Made by a program: the position numbers and the translations under genes. The notes under the pieces are model-generated. The model saw only the letters and a program-made list of their open reading frames with translations, ran no database searches and was not told the origin of the DNA. A stretch of 64,000 nt of DNA from Leifsonia sp. fls2-241-R2A-40a (GTDB taxonomy: Bacteria > Actinomycetota > Actinomycetes > Actinomycetales > Microbacteriaceae), in NCBI RefSeq assembly GCF_030209575.1, contig NZ_JARVRS010000001.1:3472001-3536000 (forward strand), in the 5' to 3' direction. Every line of letters begins with the position of its first letter. Position 1 is the stretch's first letter. Positions 20,641 through 29,406 of this stretch are shown piece after piece.

Positions 20641-23475
20641 GTGGCCACCGACGAATCGAACTTCACGCAGGTCTTCCGCGGTTACGACAAGGACGAGGTC
20701 GACAAGGCGCTGCAGGAACTGCGTCGCGAACTGATCAAGTCGAACACGCAGGCCGCCGAGTCCGCGAAGGAGCTCAAGCGGCTCCAGGCCCGCATCGACG
20801 ACCTCAATGCCGAGATCGAAGAAGTCGGCAGCCCCACGTACTCCGGGCTCGGCACCAAGCTCGAGAACACCCTCCGTGTCGCCGAGGAGCAGTCCACCCG
20901 CCTCATCGCCCAGGCCGACATCGACGCCGAGAAGCTGCGCGCCGGCGTCGCCGCCGAGATCGAGAAGGTCAAGAAGGCCGCCGCCGCTCAGGCCGAGCGT
21001 GTGCTCGCCGACGCACAGGCCCGCGCGACCACCCTCCTGGAGGACACGCAGATCGAATCCGGCGAACTGCTCGCCAAGACGCGGTCCGACAAGGAGACGC
21101 TGCTCAACGACGCGATGCGCGAGGCAGCCGCCATCCGCGGAGCGGTCGCCACCGAGGCCGCAGAACTGCGCGCCACCAGCAAGCGCGAGGCCGCCGCCGT
21201 GCGTGCCGAGGCGGACCGCGAGGCCGCGGAATTGAAGGCGGTCGCCTCCCGCGAGGCCGAGGCCGCACGCGCCGAGGCTGCGGAACTCGACCGCACGATC
21301 GCCTCCCGGCGCGCCGAACTCGAGAACGCCCTCGCGGAGGACCGAGCCGCCTTCGAGCGGGAGGTCGCGCAGACCCGCCTGGAGCTCGACCGACGCGTCT
21401 CCGAGACCGCCGATCGCCTCGCCGCCGAGGAATCCGACACCCGCAACGCCCTCGCCGCCGAGGCGGCCCAGACCCGGGCCGACCTCGCAGCGGACGTGGA
21501 GGAGCAGCGCTCCACGCTGGCCGCCGAGGTCGCCCAGACGCGCGCCGACCTGCAGAACGAGGACAAGACCACGCGGCTCGCACTCGCCACCGAGGTGGAG
21601 CAGACCAAGCGCGCTCTCGCGGCGGAGGTGGAGCAGACGAAGGCCGCCCTTGCGGCGGAGGTCGCGAAGACGCGTTCGGCGCTGGATGCCGACGTGACGG
21701 CCACCCGCAGCGCGCTCGCCGACGAGGTCGAGCGCACGAAGGCCGAGCTCGCCGACGAGGTGACGCGCACGCGCTCCGCCGTGACGGAGGAGGTCACGCG
21801 CACGAAGTCGGAGCTCGAGACCGAGGTCACGACGACGCGTTCGGCGCTCGAGAACGAGGTGACCTCCACCCGGGCCGCGCTCGAGAACGAGGTCACGACC
21901 ACGAAGTCGGCACTGGCCGAAGAGGTCGAGCGGACCACCAAGCGCCTCGCCGACGAGACGCTGCAGACCCGGACGACCCTGGAGAAGGAGTCGACGGAGA
22001 CGCGAGCCCGTCTGGAAGCGGATCGCGCATCCACGGCGGCTCAGCTCGCCGCGGACCGCGAGCAGACCTCCAGTGAGCTCGCGGCCGAGGTCGAGCAGAC
22101 CCGGGCCCGGCTCGCGGCCGATGCCGACCGGCAGCGCCGCGAGCTCGACGCCGAGGCCGCTGACCTGCGCGCGGAGCTCGCGTCGGAGGTCGACAGCGCC
22201 CGCACGGCACTCGCCGACGAGATCGCCCGCGAGCGGAGCGCCGCACAGGCGGAGATCACCGCCGAGCGCGCACGACTCGCGGCCGACGTCGAGTCGACCA
22301 CCTCCGCGCTCGCCGCCGAGGTCGAGCAGACGAAGTCCGCTCTAGAGACCGAGGCGACCACGACCAAGGCGGCTCTCGCCGCCGAGGTGGAGCAGACGAA
22401 GTCGGCGCTCGAAGCCGAGGTGACCACGACGACGGCAGCCCTCGCCGATGAGGTGGAGCGTACGCGTGCGGCGCTCGCGGCCGAGGTCGAGCAGACCACG
22501 AGCGAGCTGGCGGCCGAGGTCGAGCAGACGAAGTCGGCGCTCGAGACGGAGGTCGCCACGACCAAGTCCGCTCTCGCGGCCGAGGTCGAGCAGACCAAGA
22601 CGGCCCTCGCGGCCGAGGTCGAGCAGACGAAGTCGGCCCTCGCCACCGAGTCCGAGCAGACGCGGAGCCGCCTGGCGGAGGACGTCCGCAGCACCACCGT
22701 GGAGCTCGCCAACCGCCGGGAGAGCACCGCCAACGAGCTGGCCGACCAGCGCGAGCAGCAGCGGCTCGAACTCGACCGCGACGCCGAGCGCACGCGGGTG
22801 ACCCTCGCGGACGAGGCCCAGCAGACGCGCGTCGCCCTCGAGAAGGAGGCCGCCGAGAGCCGCGCCGCGACGGCACGGGAACTCGCGGAGGCCCGGACCG
22901 CGCTCGAGGCGGAGCTCGCGGAGCGGAAGGCGGCCTTCGAGCAGGAGGAGTCCACCGCGCGTGCGGCGCTCGAGAAGGAGCTCGCGACCCTGCGCACGAC
23001 CACCCTCGAAGAAGTGGATGCGCGCAGCCGCGAGATCGAGCAGGCACGCATCGACCTCGACGTCGAACTCCGCGCGCGCCGCGACGAGGCCGAGAAGGAG
23101 TACCTCGCGCGCCACCAGGAGGCCGTCGCTCAGACCCAGAAGTACCTCGACGAGGCCAATCTCCAGCTCGCCGACGCGGTCAAGCGGACGGCGCAGGCGC
23201 GCTCGGAGGCGGAAGCCTTCGAGAGCGAAGCCCGGCGGACGGTCACGGAGGCCCGCAAGAAGGCCGAGAAGACAGCCGCCCAGGTCGTACGCGACGCCGA
23301 GGAGCGCGCCGCTGCCCTGCTCGCGGAGACGGAGGAGCGAACGGAACGCCTCGTGGCCGACGCGGAAGAGCGCCTCGCCCAGATTAGGATTGAGCGCGAG
23401 GCGGTGGCGGGTTACTTCGAGAACCTCCGGGGCATGCTCGGGCAGGCCGAGAAGGTGACCGCCGACCGCGACTGA
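20641..23475 (+). CDS. Giant DivIVA-like hendecad coiled-coil protein
   Basis: A 944-residue protein. The N-terminus (FTQVFRGYDKDEVDKALQELR, 8-28, split here as FTQVFRGYDKDEVD then KALQELR) resembles the membrane-binding head of DivIVA/Wag31. Everything after about 75 is predicted coiled coil. Residues 236-785 divide without a break into 50 units of 11 residues near the pattern SALAAEVEQTK, and units between 173 and 235 continue the same spacing. The C-terminus ends in a different helix (EAVAGYFENLRGMLGQA). The size and repeats recall the Streptomyces polar scaffolds Scy and FilP, so a polar-growth or cytoskeletal role is inferred. AGGAG precedes the GTG by 7 bases. A PerM-like gene follows after 29 bases. 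Confidence 0.85.
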   Translation: MATDESNFTQVFRGYDKDEVDKALQELRRELIKSNTQAAESAKELKRLQARIDDLNAEIEEVGSPTYSGLGTKLENTLRVAEEQSTRLIAQADIDAEKLRAGVAAEIEKVKKAAAAQAERVLADAQARATTLLEDTQIESGELLAKTRSDKETLLNDAMREAAAIRGAVATEAAELRATSKREAAAVRAEADREAAELKAVASREAEAARAEAAELDRTIASRRAELENALAEDRAAFEREVAQTRLELDRRVSETADRLAAEESDTRNALAAEAAQTRADLAADVEEQRSTLAAEVAQTRADLQNEDKTTRLALATEVEQTKRALAAEVEQTKAALAAEVAKTRSALDADVTATRSALADEVERTKAELADEVTRTRSAVTEEVTRTKSELETEVTTTRSALENEVTSTRAALENEVTTTKSALAEEVERTTKRLADETLQTRTTLEKESTETRARLEADRASTAAQLAADREQTSSELAAEVEQTRARLAADADRQRRELDAEAADLRAELASEVDSARTALADEIARERSAAQAEITAERARLAADVESTTSALAAEVEQTKSALETEATTTKAALAAEVEQTKSALEAEVTTTTAALADEVERTRAALAAEVEQTTSELAAEVEQTKSALETEVATTKSALAAEVEQTKTALAAEVEQTKSALATESEQTRSRLAEDVRSTTVELANRRESTANELADQREQQRLELDRDAERTRVTLADEAQQTRVALEKEAAESRAATARELAEARTALEAELAERKAAFEQEESTARAALEKELATLRTTTLEEVDARSREIEQARIDLDVELRARRDEAEKEYLARHQEAVAQTQKYLDEANLQLADAVKRTAQARSEAEAFESEARRTVTEARKKAEKTAAQVVRDAEERAAALLAETEERTERLVADAEERLAQIRIEREAVAGYFENLRGMLGQAEKVTADRD
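21346..22995 (+). repeat. 33-bp tandem coding repeat (50 hendecads)
   Basis: Degenerate 33-base units coding for 50 consecutive 11-residue blocks, residues 236-785 of the coiled-coil protein. The best conserved stretches are units 8-18 and 29-40, with AEVEQTK or AEVTTTK in most blocks. Long stretches of near-identical DNA make this segment prone to slippage and misassembly. Confidence 0.85.
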
Positions 23476-23504
23476 GCGCACCCGCGCCGAACCCAGGGGG
23501 ACAC

Positions 23505-24542
23505 GTGAAGATCCAGAACCCGTTCCGCGTCGGCTTGATCGGGACGCTCGGCGTCGGACTCGGGATCCTGATCCTCAGTGCGGTCACCAGCCTGGCGACC
23601 ATCATCACCTACATCGGCGCGGCGCTGTTCCTGGCCCTCGGCATCGAACCGCTCATCTCCTTCCTGGAACGGCGCAAGTTCCCGCGCTGGCTGGCGCTCG
23701 TCGTGGCACTCGTCGTCATCATCGGCGCCTTCGTCGGCCTGATCTGGGCGATCGTGCCCGTCGCGGTCAGCCAGGCGACGCAGTTGGTCAACAACATCGT
23801 CGAGTGGGTCAACAACGGGGACGCTGAGAAGTGGTTCCTCAGCCTCCAGCATCAGTTCCCGGGCGTCGTCAACCAGCAGAACATCGACGCCGTCACCAAG
23901 TGGCTGCAGCAGAACCTGCCGGACATCACGTCCAAGGTGCTGCAGACCGGTGTCGGGATCATCCAGGGCGTGTTCGGCGTGATCATCGTCGTCATCCTGA
24001 CCATCTACTTCACGGCCTCGCTGCCGAGCATCAAGCGCTCGGCCTACCAGCTCGTCCCGGCCTCGCGGCGTGCGCGGTTCGCGGACCTCGGCGACCAGAT
24101 CACCGACTCGGTCGGCAAGTACGTCATGGGTCAGGTGCTGCTGGCACTCGTCAACGGCGTGCTCAGCGCGATCTTCCTGACCGCGATCGGTGCGAAGTTC
24201 CCCATCCTGCTCGCGTCGATCGCGTTCTTCTTCTCTCTCATCCCGCTCGTGGGAACCATCACGGGTTCGGTCGTCATCGTGGCGGCGTGCTTCCTGTCCG
24301 GGACGCCGACGGCGATCGCCGCCGCGATCTACTACCTGATCTACATGCAGGTCGAGGCGTACGTGCTGAGCCCGCGCATCATGAACCGCGCGGTCTCCGT
24401 CCCGGGCGCCCTCGTCGTCGTGGCAGCCCTCGCCGGCGGCACGCTGCTCGGCATCCTGGGTGCGCTGGTCGCCATCCCATTCGCCGCGGCCATCCTGCTC
24501 ATCGTCAAGCAGGTCGTCATCCCGCGGCAGAACGAGCTCTGA
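23505..24542 (+). CDS. AI-2E/PerM family membrane protein
   Basis: A 345-residue integral membrane protein with about eight helices. Paired N-terminal helices (8-50), a soluble middle section (about 80-150) and a long C-terminal helical bundle ending in GALVAIPFAAAILLIVKQV are typical of the AI-2E transporter (PerM/TqsA/YdiK) family. Members export autoinducer-2 or act as ion/proton antiporters; which applies here cannot be told. The start is GTG at 23505 with AGGGGG close upstream. It sits 29 bases behind the coiled-coil gene, so the two are probably co-transcribed. Confidence 0.9.
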   Translation: MKIQNPFRVGLIGTLGVGLGILILSAVTSLATIITYIGAALFLALGIEPLISFLERRKFPRWLALVVALVVIIGAFVGLIWAIVPVAVSQATQLVNNIVEWVNNGDAEKWFLSLQHQFPGVVNQQNIDAVTKWLQQNLPDITSKVLQTGVGIIQGVFGVIIVVILTIYFTASLPSIKRSAYQLVPASRRARFADLGDQITDSVGKYVMGQVLLALVNGVLSAIFLTAIGAKFPILLASIAFFFSLIPLVGTITGSVVIVAACFLSGTPTAIAAAIYYLIYMQVEAYVLSPRIMNRAVSVPGALVVVAALAGGTLLGILGALVAIPFAAAILLIVKQVVIPRQNEL

Positions 24543-24569
24543 CGCGAGACCGGCCTCAGCGGCAGGCGG

Positions 24570-25307
24570 CTATTCGGCCGCCGGCCACTCCGTTGGCAGG
24601 GGCAGCGCCGACGGGTTGAGGCGCTCCACGATCTCCGACAGGACGCGACGGGTCTGGTTCTCCCCCACCCACAGGTGCTTGCCGCCCTCGACGTCCACCA
24701 GTTCGATCTGCGGCAATGGTGCGAAGCGCTGCTCGGCCTCGGCCGGACGGAGGTAGTCGTCGAGCTCCGGGATGAGCGCGACGATCGGGCGCTCATCGCC
24801 CGCCCATGCGGCCAAGTGCTCCGGCTTCGCCCGGTGCAGCGGCGGAGACAGCAAGATGACGCCGTCGACGGGGAACTCCCTGCCGTACATCAGCGCGAGC
24901 TCCGTGCCGAACGACCAGCCGAGGAGCCAGGGATGCGGGAGGCCGCGTTCGGTGACGAACGCCATCGCCGCCTCCACGTCGAACCGTTCAGCGATCCCGT
25001 GGTCGAAGGCGCCCTGGCTCCGGCCGCGAGGCGAAGAGGTCCCCCGGGTGTTGAAGCGCAGCACCGCGATGTCGGCCAGAGCGGGAAGGCGGCCGGCCGC
25101 CTTCCGGAGGATGTGCGAATCCATGAAGCCGCCGTGCGTGGGAAGCGGGTGCAGCGTGACCAGGGTGGCAACAGGCTCCCGGTCCAGCGGACGCGCGAGC
25201 TCCCCCACCAGAGTGAGTCCGTCCCGCGTGTGCAGCTCGACGTCCTCGCGCTGCGCAGGGAGCTCCACTCCGCCGCGGATCTCGATGGTCGTACCCTCGG
25301 TGCTCAT
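24570..25307 (-). CDS. Alpha/beta hydrolase
   Basis: A 245-residue serine hydrolase of the dienelactone-hydrolase-like type. The nucleophile elbow is GWSFG with Ser132. Asp183 or Asp184 (ELDDYL) and His211 (GKHLWVG) are likely partners, and FNTRGTSSPRGRS (85-97) is the conserved loop after strand 4. The start ATG at 25307 has GGAGG 5 bases upstream and overlaps the end of the zinc-ribbon gene by 4 bases, so the pair is translationally coupled. The substrate is unknown. Confidence 0.88.
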   Translation of the reverse strand: MSTEGTTIEIRGGVELPAQREDVELHTRDGLTLVGELARPLDREPVATLVTLHPLPTHGGFMDSHILRKAAGRLPALADIAVLRFNTRGTSSPRGRSQGAFDHGIAERFDVEAAMAFVTERGLPHPWLLGWSFGTELALMYGREFPVDGVILLSPPLHRAKPEHLAAWAGDERPIVALIPELDDYLRPAEAEQRFAPLPQIELVDVEGGKHLWVGENQTRRVLSEIVERLNPSALPLPTEWPAAE

Positions 25308-25603
25308 GCGATCCTCCAGCAGGACTCGTGCCAGTGTCGGCGGGCGGCCAGGTCGGCGGCGTCGCCGAGCACGCCATCGGCGCGCCACGCCACCAGGTGT
25401 GCGACACCCGGGGTGATGTCTCGTCCGCAGCCCGGGCAGACGTAGGTCTTCTGCGCTTGCGCGGCCGACACGGGCTGTACGTTCCATTCCACGCCGCGAC
25501 GCGCTTCGATGCGCCGCCAGCCGGACATCAGCCGTTCCAGGCCGTCCGGCTCCTCATCCCTCCGGCCGCCCTGGCGGCCACGGGGTCGGTTGCTGCGCGG
25601 CAT
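25304..25603 (-). CDS. Small actinobacterial zinc-ribbon protein
   Basis: A 99-residue basic protein of a family found across actinobacteria and often mislabelled ATP/GTP-binding. After a basic tail (1-35) it carries Cys56-x2-Cys59 (YVCPGCGRDI) and a C-terminal HWHESCW with His92 and Cys95, a likely zinc site. No nucleotide-binding motif is seen. Its stop codon overlaps the start of the downstream hydrolase. The role is unknown. Confidence 0.82.
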   Translation of the reverse strand: MPRSNRPRGRQGGRRDEEPDGLERLMSGWRRIEARRGVEWNVQPVSAAQAQKTYVCPGCGRDITPGVAHLVAWRADGVLGDAADLAARRHWHESCWRIA

Positions 25604-25637
25604 GGCTCCAGTCTAAACGGGCCTCCGGAACGCCCGG

Positions 25638-26345
25638 TCAGTACCAGCCGGAGGACTCCGAATGCGCCCAGGCGCCGCAGGGGTTGCCGTAGCGGCCGCC
25701 GATGTACCCCAGACCCCAGCTGATCTGCACGGACGCATCGGTCTGCCAACCGGGGCCCATCTTGCTGCCGGGAAGAGCCTGCGGGATGCCGTAGGCGCCG
25801 CTCGGGTTGGACGCGTTCACGCGCCAGCCGGATTCGCGGCTCCACAGCTGGTCGAGGCAGCCCCACTGGTCGTCGCCCCAGCCGCGCTGCTGCATCATCT
25901 GGTAGGCGATGTCCTTGGCGGTGCCGGGACTCGGGATCGGAGCGGACGGTGCGCTGTAGCTGCTGCCGCTGTCGCTGCTCGACGACTTCTTGGCGACCGG
26001 GGTGGGAGTCGGCGTCGGCGTGGGCTTCGGCTTCTCCTTGACGGTGACCGCGTCGCGCGTGATCGTCAGGCCTGCGGAGTCTGGAGCGGTCAACTGCTGC
26101 GCGGGCGCACCGTCGTACCGCTGCGTGGTCGGGATCTCCTGCAACGACTCCGCATAGGCGGGTGTGGTGGTCGTGCCCGAGAACGGGTCCACGACGTTGA
26201 CCAGGGCGAAGCCCACGGCCGCGGTGAACGCGAAACCCAACAGCGCCGCCCGCGACCGGATGTGCGGTCGCCGGGATCGCTTGAATGCGACGCCGACCGG
26301 GTTGGCCGGAGTCAGCGGCTCGATGTCTGCTGCTCGTCTACCCAC
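25638..26345 (-). CDS. Secreted transglycosylase / Rpf-like cell-wall protein
   Basis: About 235 residues. A basic N-terminus leads to a signal or anchor helix (33-51), then a Lys/Pro/Thr linker (PTPTPTPTP) and a C-terminal domain of about 95 residues. WSRESGWRVNASNPSGAYG resembles the catalytic glutamate region of lysozyme-like transglycosylases, and GIPQALPGSKM and WGLGYI follow, as in many actinobacterial aggregation-promoting or Rpf-like proteins. It probably cleaves or remodels peptidoglycan outside the cell. The start is uncertain: GTG 26345 is chosen, but GTG 26351 and GTG 26399 (touching the upstream stop) are alternatives and none has a clear ribosome-binding site. Confidence 0.82.
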   Translation of the reverse strand: MGRRAADIEPLTPANPVGVAFKRSRRPHIRSRAALLGFAFTAAVGFALVNVVDPFSGTTTTPAYAESLQEIPTTQRYDGAPAQQLTAPDSAGLTITRDAVTVKEKPKPTPTPTPTPVAKKSSSSDSGSSYSAPSAPIPSPGTAKDIAYQMMQQRGWGDDQWGCLDQLWSRESGWRVNASNPSGAYGIPQALPGSKMGPGWQTDASVQISWGLGYIGGRYGNPCGAWAHSESSGWY

Positions 26346-26399
26346 GATCACAGAACGATAACGGAGATCGGCCCGAAACCCAAGAATCGGCGCCCGCAC

Positions 26400-26945
26400 T
26401 CAGCGAACCGCCAGCATGACATCGGTCACGCTGTCGAGCAGCAGATCGACCTGAACTTCGCGGTAACCGCCGCGCTGCTCGCGGAACGTCACGGTCCGGA
26501 CCTCGTCGACACTCATCGGCCGGCCGTCCTGGAAGTACCGCACCAGACGGTTGGCGAAACGGTCGACATCGTTGCGGTTGTAGCCGAGCGTCAGGAAGTT
26601 GACGCGGTCGAATCGCTGCCCCAGCGGACGGTCGAGACGGTTCAGGACGACCTGCGCGGTCGTGCGCGCCTCCTCGAACCAGGTGGCGTCGCCGCGGCGG
26701 GAACGGACGGACTCGCGCTCGCGGGCGGCGAAGGCATCCTCGAGGCGCTCCAGGGCCGCATCCACATGCGACGTGGAGTAGCCGCCCTTCGCCATCGAGA
26801 AGGCCACGTGGCGGATGTCCGCCGCCGTCATCTCCGGCGCGTCCTCGTCGCCGTCGTAGGCGCGACGCGCGGTCTGAAGGAACTCATCCACCTGTTCGGC
26901 GTCATAGCCCGGCTTCGACTTGGGGCTGCGGGGGAACGTGCTCAC
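26400..26945 (-). CDS. DivIVA-domain repeat protein
   Basis: A 181-residue protein with three short DivIVA-type motifs: GYDAEQVDEFLQTA (13-26), GGYSTSHVDAALERL (54-68) and GYNRNDVDRFANRLV (121-135). It belongs to the DivIVA-domain repeat family; members are proposed to interact with the polar growth machinery but most are uncharacterised. It begins 12 bases after cdsA, preceded by GGGGGA, and is probably in the frr-cdsA operon. No long coiled coil is present, unlike true DivIVA. Confidence 0.85.
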   Translation of the reverse strand: MSTFPRSPKSKPGYDAEQVDEFLQTARRAYDGDEDAPEMTAADIRHVAFSMAKGGYSTSHVDAALERLEDAFAARERESVRSRRGDATWFEEARTTAQVVLNRLDRPLGQRFDRVNFLTLGYNRNDVDRFANRLVRYFQDGRPMSVDEVRTVTFREQRGGYREVQVDLLLDSVTDVMLAVR

Positions 26946-26957
26946 TCCCCCATTCTG

Positions 26958-27950
26958 TCATCGGAAGATGAGGAACAGGACGTAGGTGGCCGCGGCGGAC
27001 GGGAGGATCGAGTCGAGCCGGTCGAGGAATCCGCCGTGACCGGGCAGCCACGAGCTCATGTCCTTGATGCCGAGGTCGCGTTTGACGAGCGACTCGGCGA
27101 GGTCGCCGGCCGTCGCGGTCAGCAGGACGACCACGCCGAAGACGACCCCGAACCACCAGGGCTCGCCGATCATGAACACGGAGAGCAGGATCCCGGCGAT
27201 GATCGCGGCCGCCGCGGCACCGGCGAAGCCCTCCCAGGTCTTCTTGGGGCTGATGGTGGGCGCCATCGGATGCTTGCCCCACGACAGCCCGCTGACGTAG
27301 GCGCCGGTATCGACGGAGACCACCAGGATGAGGAACGCGAGTACCCACCACTCGCCACCGGGCTCGGCGAGCAGCAGGATCACGAAGCTCGCCAGCAGCG
27401 TCACGTAGAGCTGCACGAACACGCCCCACAAGAGGTCACGTCCGAGCGCGCCGGCTCCCCGCCGTTGCGACCGGGAGACGATCTCGTCGACGAAACGCCA
27501 GACGATGACGAGCAGGATGCCCGCCGAGAGCGACACCAGCTGGCCGCCCGCGTGGAAGAAGAACGTCGCGGGCACGATGCTCACCGCGGCGATGACGGTC
27601 GGGACGCGGGGCACGCGTCGCCCGGTGACCCGGAAGGCCTGAGCCAGCTCGAAGCTCGCGAAGCCCGCCATCACCATTCCGAACGGCAGGAACAGCTCCT
27701 TGATGAAGATGAGCGTGAGCACCACCACGGCGCCGACGGCGAGCCCGATGACGATCGCGAGGATCAGGTTGCGGCCCGTGCGCTCCGCGATGCGCTCGTT
27801 GGTCGCATCCAGCTGCGCCTTGCGCGCCTGGACCTGTCGCTCGAAATCGGCGCGGGTGACCTGCACCTGCGCGCGGAACTCGTCGCGCGACTTGCCCTTC
27901 CCGCGCCGTACGGCGGGCGGACGTGATCCGGGGCTGCTGTCCTCGCTCAT
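26958..27950 (-). CDS. cdsA: Phosphatidate cytidylyltransferase CdsA
   Basis: Makes CDP-diacylglycerol from CTP and phosphatidic acid, the precursor of anionic phospholipids. A charged N-terminus (1-58) precedes about eight helices. The C-terminal signature is clear: SVDTGAYVSG with KKTWEG, then GDLAESLVKRD and PGHGGFLDRLDS. The 330-residue length is normal for actinobacteria. It begins 3 bases after the frr stop codon, whose end supplies GAGG as ribosome-binding site. Confidence 0.96.
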   Translation of the reverse strand: MSEDSSPGSRPPAVRRGKGKSRDEFRAQVQVTRADFERQVQARKAQLDATNERIAERTGRNLILAIVIGLAVGAVVVLTLIFIKELFLPFGMVMAGFASFELAQAFRVTGRRVPRVPTVIAAVSIVPATFFFHAGGQLVSLSAGILLVIVWRFVDEIVSRSQRRGAGALGRDLLWGVFVQLYVTLLASFVILLLAEPGGEWWVLAFLILVVSVDTGAYVSGLSWGKHPMAPTISPKKTWEGFAGAAAAAIIAGILLSVFMIGEPWWFGVVFGVVVLLTATAGDLAESLVKRDLGIKDMSSWLPGHGGFLDRLDSILPSAAATYVLFLIFR

Positions 27951-27953
27951 GCG

Positions 27954-28508
27954 CTAGACCTCGAGGAGTTCGGCTTCCTTGCGCTTCAGCGCCTCGTCGA
28001 CGGCGTCGACGTTGGTGCGGGTGATCGCCTCGAGCTCCTTCTCGGCGCGAGCCACCTCGTCGTCGCCGACTTCGCCCTTGAGTGCATCCAGCTCGTCCTT
28101 CGAGCGGCGGCGGATGTTGCGCAGGGCGACCTTGGCGTCCTCGCCCTTGCCACGCACGATCTTGACGAACTCCTTGCGGCGGTCCTCGGTCAGTTCGGGC
28201 AGGGTGACGCGGATGATCTCGCCGTCGTTGCCCACGTTCGCCGACAGGTTCGGCATCGTGACGATCGCGCGCTCGATGTCCTTCAGCGCCGACTTGTCGT
28301 ACGGCGTGACGATGAGGACGCGCGCCTCCGGGTTCTGGAGACCGGCGAGCTGGGCGAGCGGAGTCGGAGAGCCGTAGTAGTCGACCAGCACCTTCTGGAA
28401 CAGCGCCGGGTTGGCCCGGCCCGCGCTCACGGTGCCGAAGTCGTCCCTCGCCGCGTCCACGGTCTTGCTCATGCGCTGGCGGGCATCGGAAATAACATCC
28501 GCGATCAC
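27954..28508 (-). CDS. frr: Ribosome recycling factor
   Basis: Splits post-termination ribosomes together with EF-G. The 184-residue length and motifs such as GRANPALF (30-37), GDGEIIRV-like [11 protein letters not shown] (94-104), [19 protein letters not shown] and the closing [14 protein letters not shown] are diagnostic. The start is GTG at 28508 with AAGGAG 5 bases upstream. A TAGACT box near 28540-28545 may start frr separately from pyrH. Confidence 0.98.
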   Translation of the reverse strand: MIADVISDARQRMSKTVDAARDDFGTVSAGRANPALFQKVLVDYYGSPTPLAQLAGLQNPEARVLIVTPYDKSALKDIERAIVTMPNLSANVGNDGEIIRVTLPELTEDRRKEFVKIVRGKGEDAKVALRNIRRRSKDELDALKGEVGDDEVARAEKELEAITRTNVDAVDEALKRKEAELLEV

Positions 28509-28564
28509 GGTTTCTCCTTCAGATCGGTGGGTCGCTGTCTAGTCTATGCGCGGGGTGCCCGGGC

Positions 28565-29278
28565 TCAGCCGAGCAGCGTCCCGATCTCCGCACCGAGCAG
28601 CGCAGCGGTGACGTTGCCCGCGGGTTCGATGCCGAAGATGCGCATCGGCATGCCGTTGTCCATGCACAGGCTGAGTGCCGTCGAGTCGACCGCCTTCAGG
28701 TTCTGCTGGAGCGCTTCCTGGTGGGTGATCTGGTCGATCTTGCGCGCATCCGGGTTGGTGCGCGGGTCGTCGTCGTACATGCCGTCGACGCCGTTCTTGG
28801 CGACCAGCACCACGTCGGCGCTGATCTCCAGCGCGCGCTGGGCGGCGACCGTGTCGGTGGAGAAGTACGGCAGGCCGGCGCCGGCGCCGAAGATGACGAC
28901 ACGGCCCTTCTCGAGGTGCCGCTCGGCCCGGCGCGGGATGTACGGCTCGGCGACCTGCGTCATCGCGATGGCCGACTGCACGCGCGTCTCCGCGCCCGCC
29001 TGCTCGAGGAAGTCCTGCAGCGCGAGCGCGTTCATCACGGTGCCCAGCATCCCCATGTAGTCGGCCCGTCCGCGATCCATTCCGCGCTGCGAGAGCTCGG
29101 CGCCGCGGAAGAAGTTGCCTCCGCCGACCACGATCGCGATCTCGACGTCCTCGGCCGCCTGCGCGATCTCGCGGGAGATGCTGCTGACGATGTCCGGGTT
29201 CACCCCCAGCTGACCACCGCCGAACGCCTCACCACTCAGTTTCAGAAGAACCCTGCGTCTTTTGTTGGCTGCCGACAT
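28565..29278 (-). CDS. pyrH: UMP kinase PyrH
   Basis: Phosphorylates UMP to UDP. The 237-residue amino-acid-kinase fold protein shows LLKLSGEAF (11-19), [10 protein letters not shown] (46-55), [15 protein letters not shown] (69-83) and [10 protein letters not shown]. It lies between tsf and frr, the common bacterial order, but the strong tsf terminator separates it from rpsB-tsf, so it probably has its own promoter in the 128-base gap. Confidence 0.98.
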   Translation of the reverse strand: MSAANKRRRVLLKLSGEAFGGGQLGVNPDIVSSISREIAQAAEDVEIAIVVGGGNFFRGAELSQRGMDRGRADYMGMLGTVMNALALQDFLEQAGAETRVQSAIAMTQVAEPYIPRRAERHLEKGRVVIFGAGAGLPYFSTDTVAAQRALEISADVVLVAKNGVDGMYDDDPRTNPDARKIDQITHQEALQQNLKAVDSTALSLCMDNGMPMRIFGIEPAGNVTAALLGAEIGTLLG

Positions 29279-29361
29279 GCGTTATTAGCGTCCTTCCGTG
29301 CGTGGTTCTGGTTAAAGCTAGTGGGTGCTTCTCTGCGCGGGACAGCATCCCGCACACAGAA

Positions 29362-29397
29362 AAGGAGTCCGGATCGTGTTCACGATCCGGACTCCTT
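29362..29397 (-). terminator. Rho-independent terminator of rpsB-tsf
   Basis: Perfect 17-bp stem (arms AAGGAGTCCGGATCGTG and its complement) with a 2-base spacer, followed on the minus strand by TTTTCTGTG. It lies 10 bases after the tsf stop codon and ahead of pyrH. Confidence 0.9.
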
Positions 29398-29406
29398 CAT
29401 CGACTG

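Noticed and set aside
21346-22995. CRISPR-like regular repeats
   Set aside because: The 33-base period has no spacers, is degenerate, stays in one reading frame and codes for a coiled coil.
29362-29397. Inverted repeat as a possible transposon end
   Set aside because: A single compact hairpin followed by a T-run directly behind tsf is a terminator; no transposase or target duplication is present.
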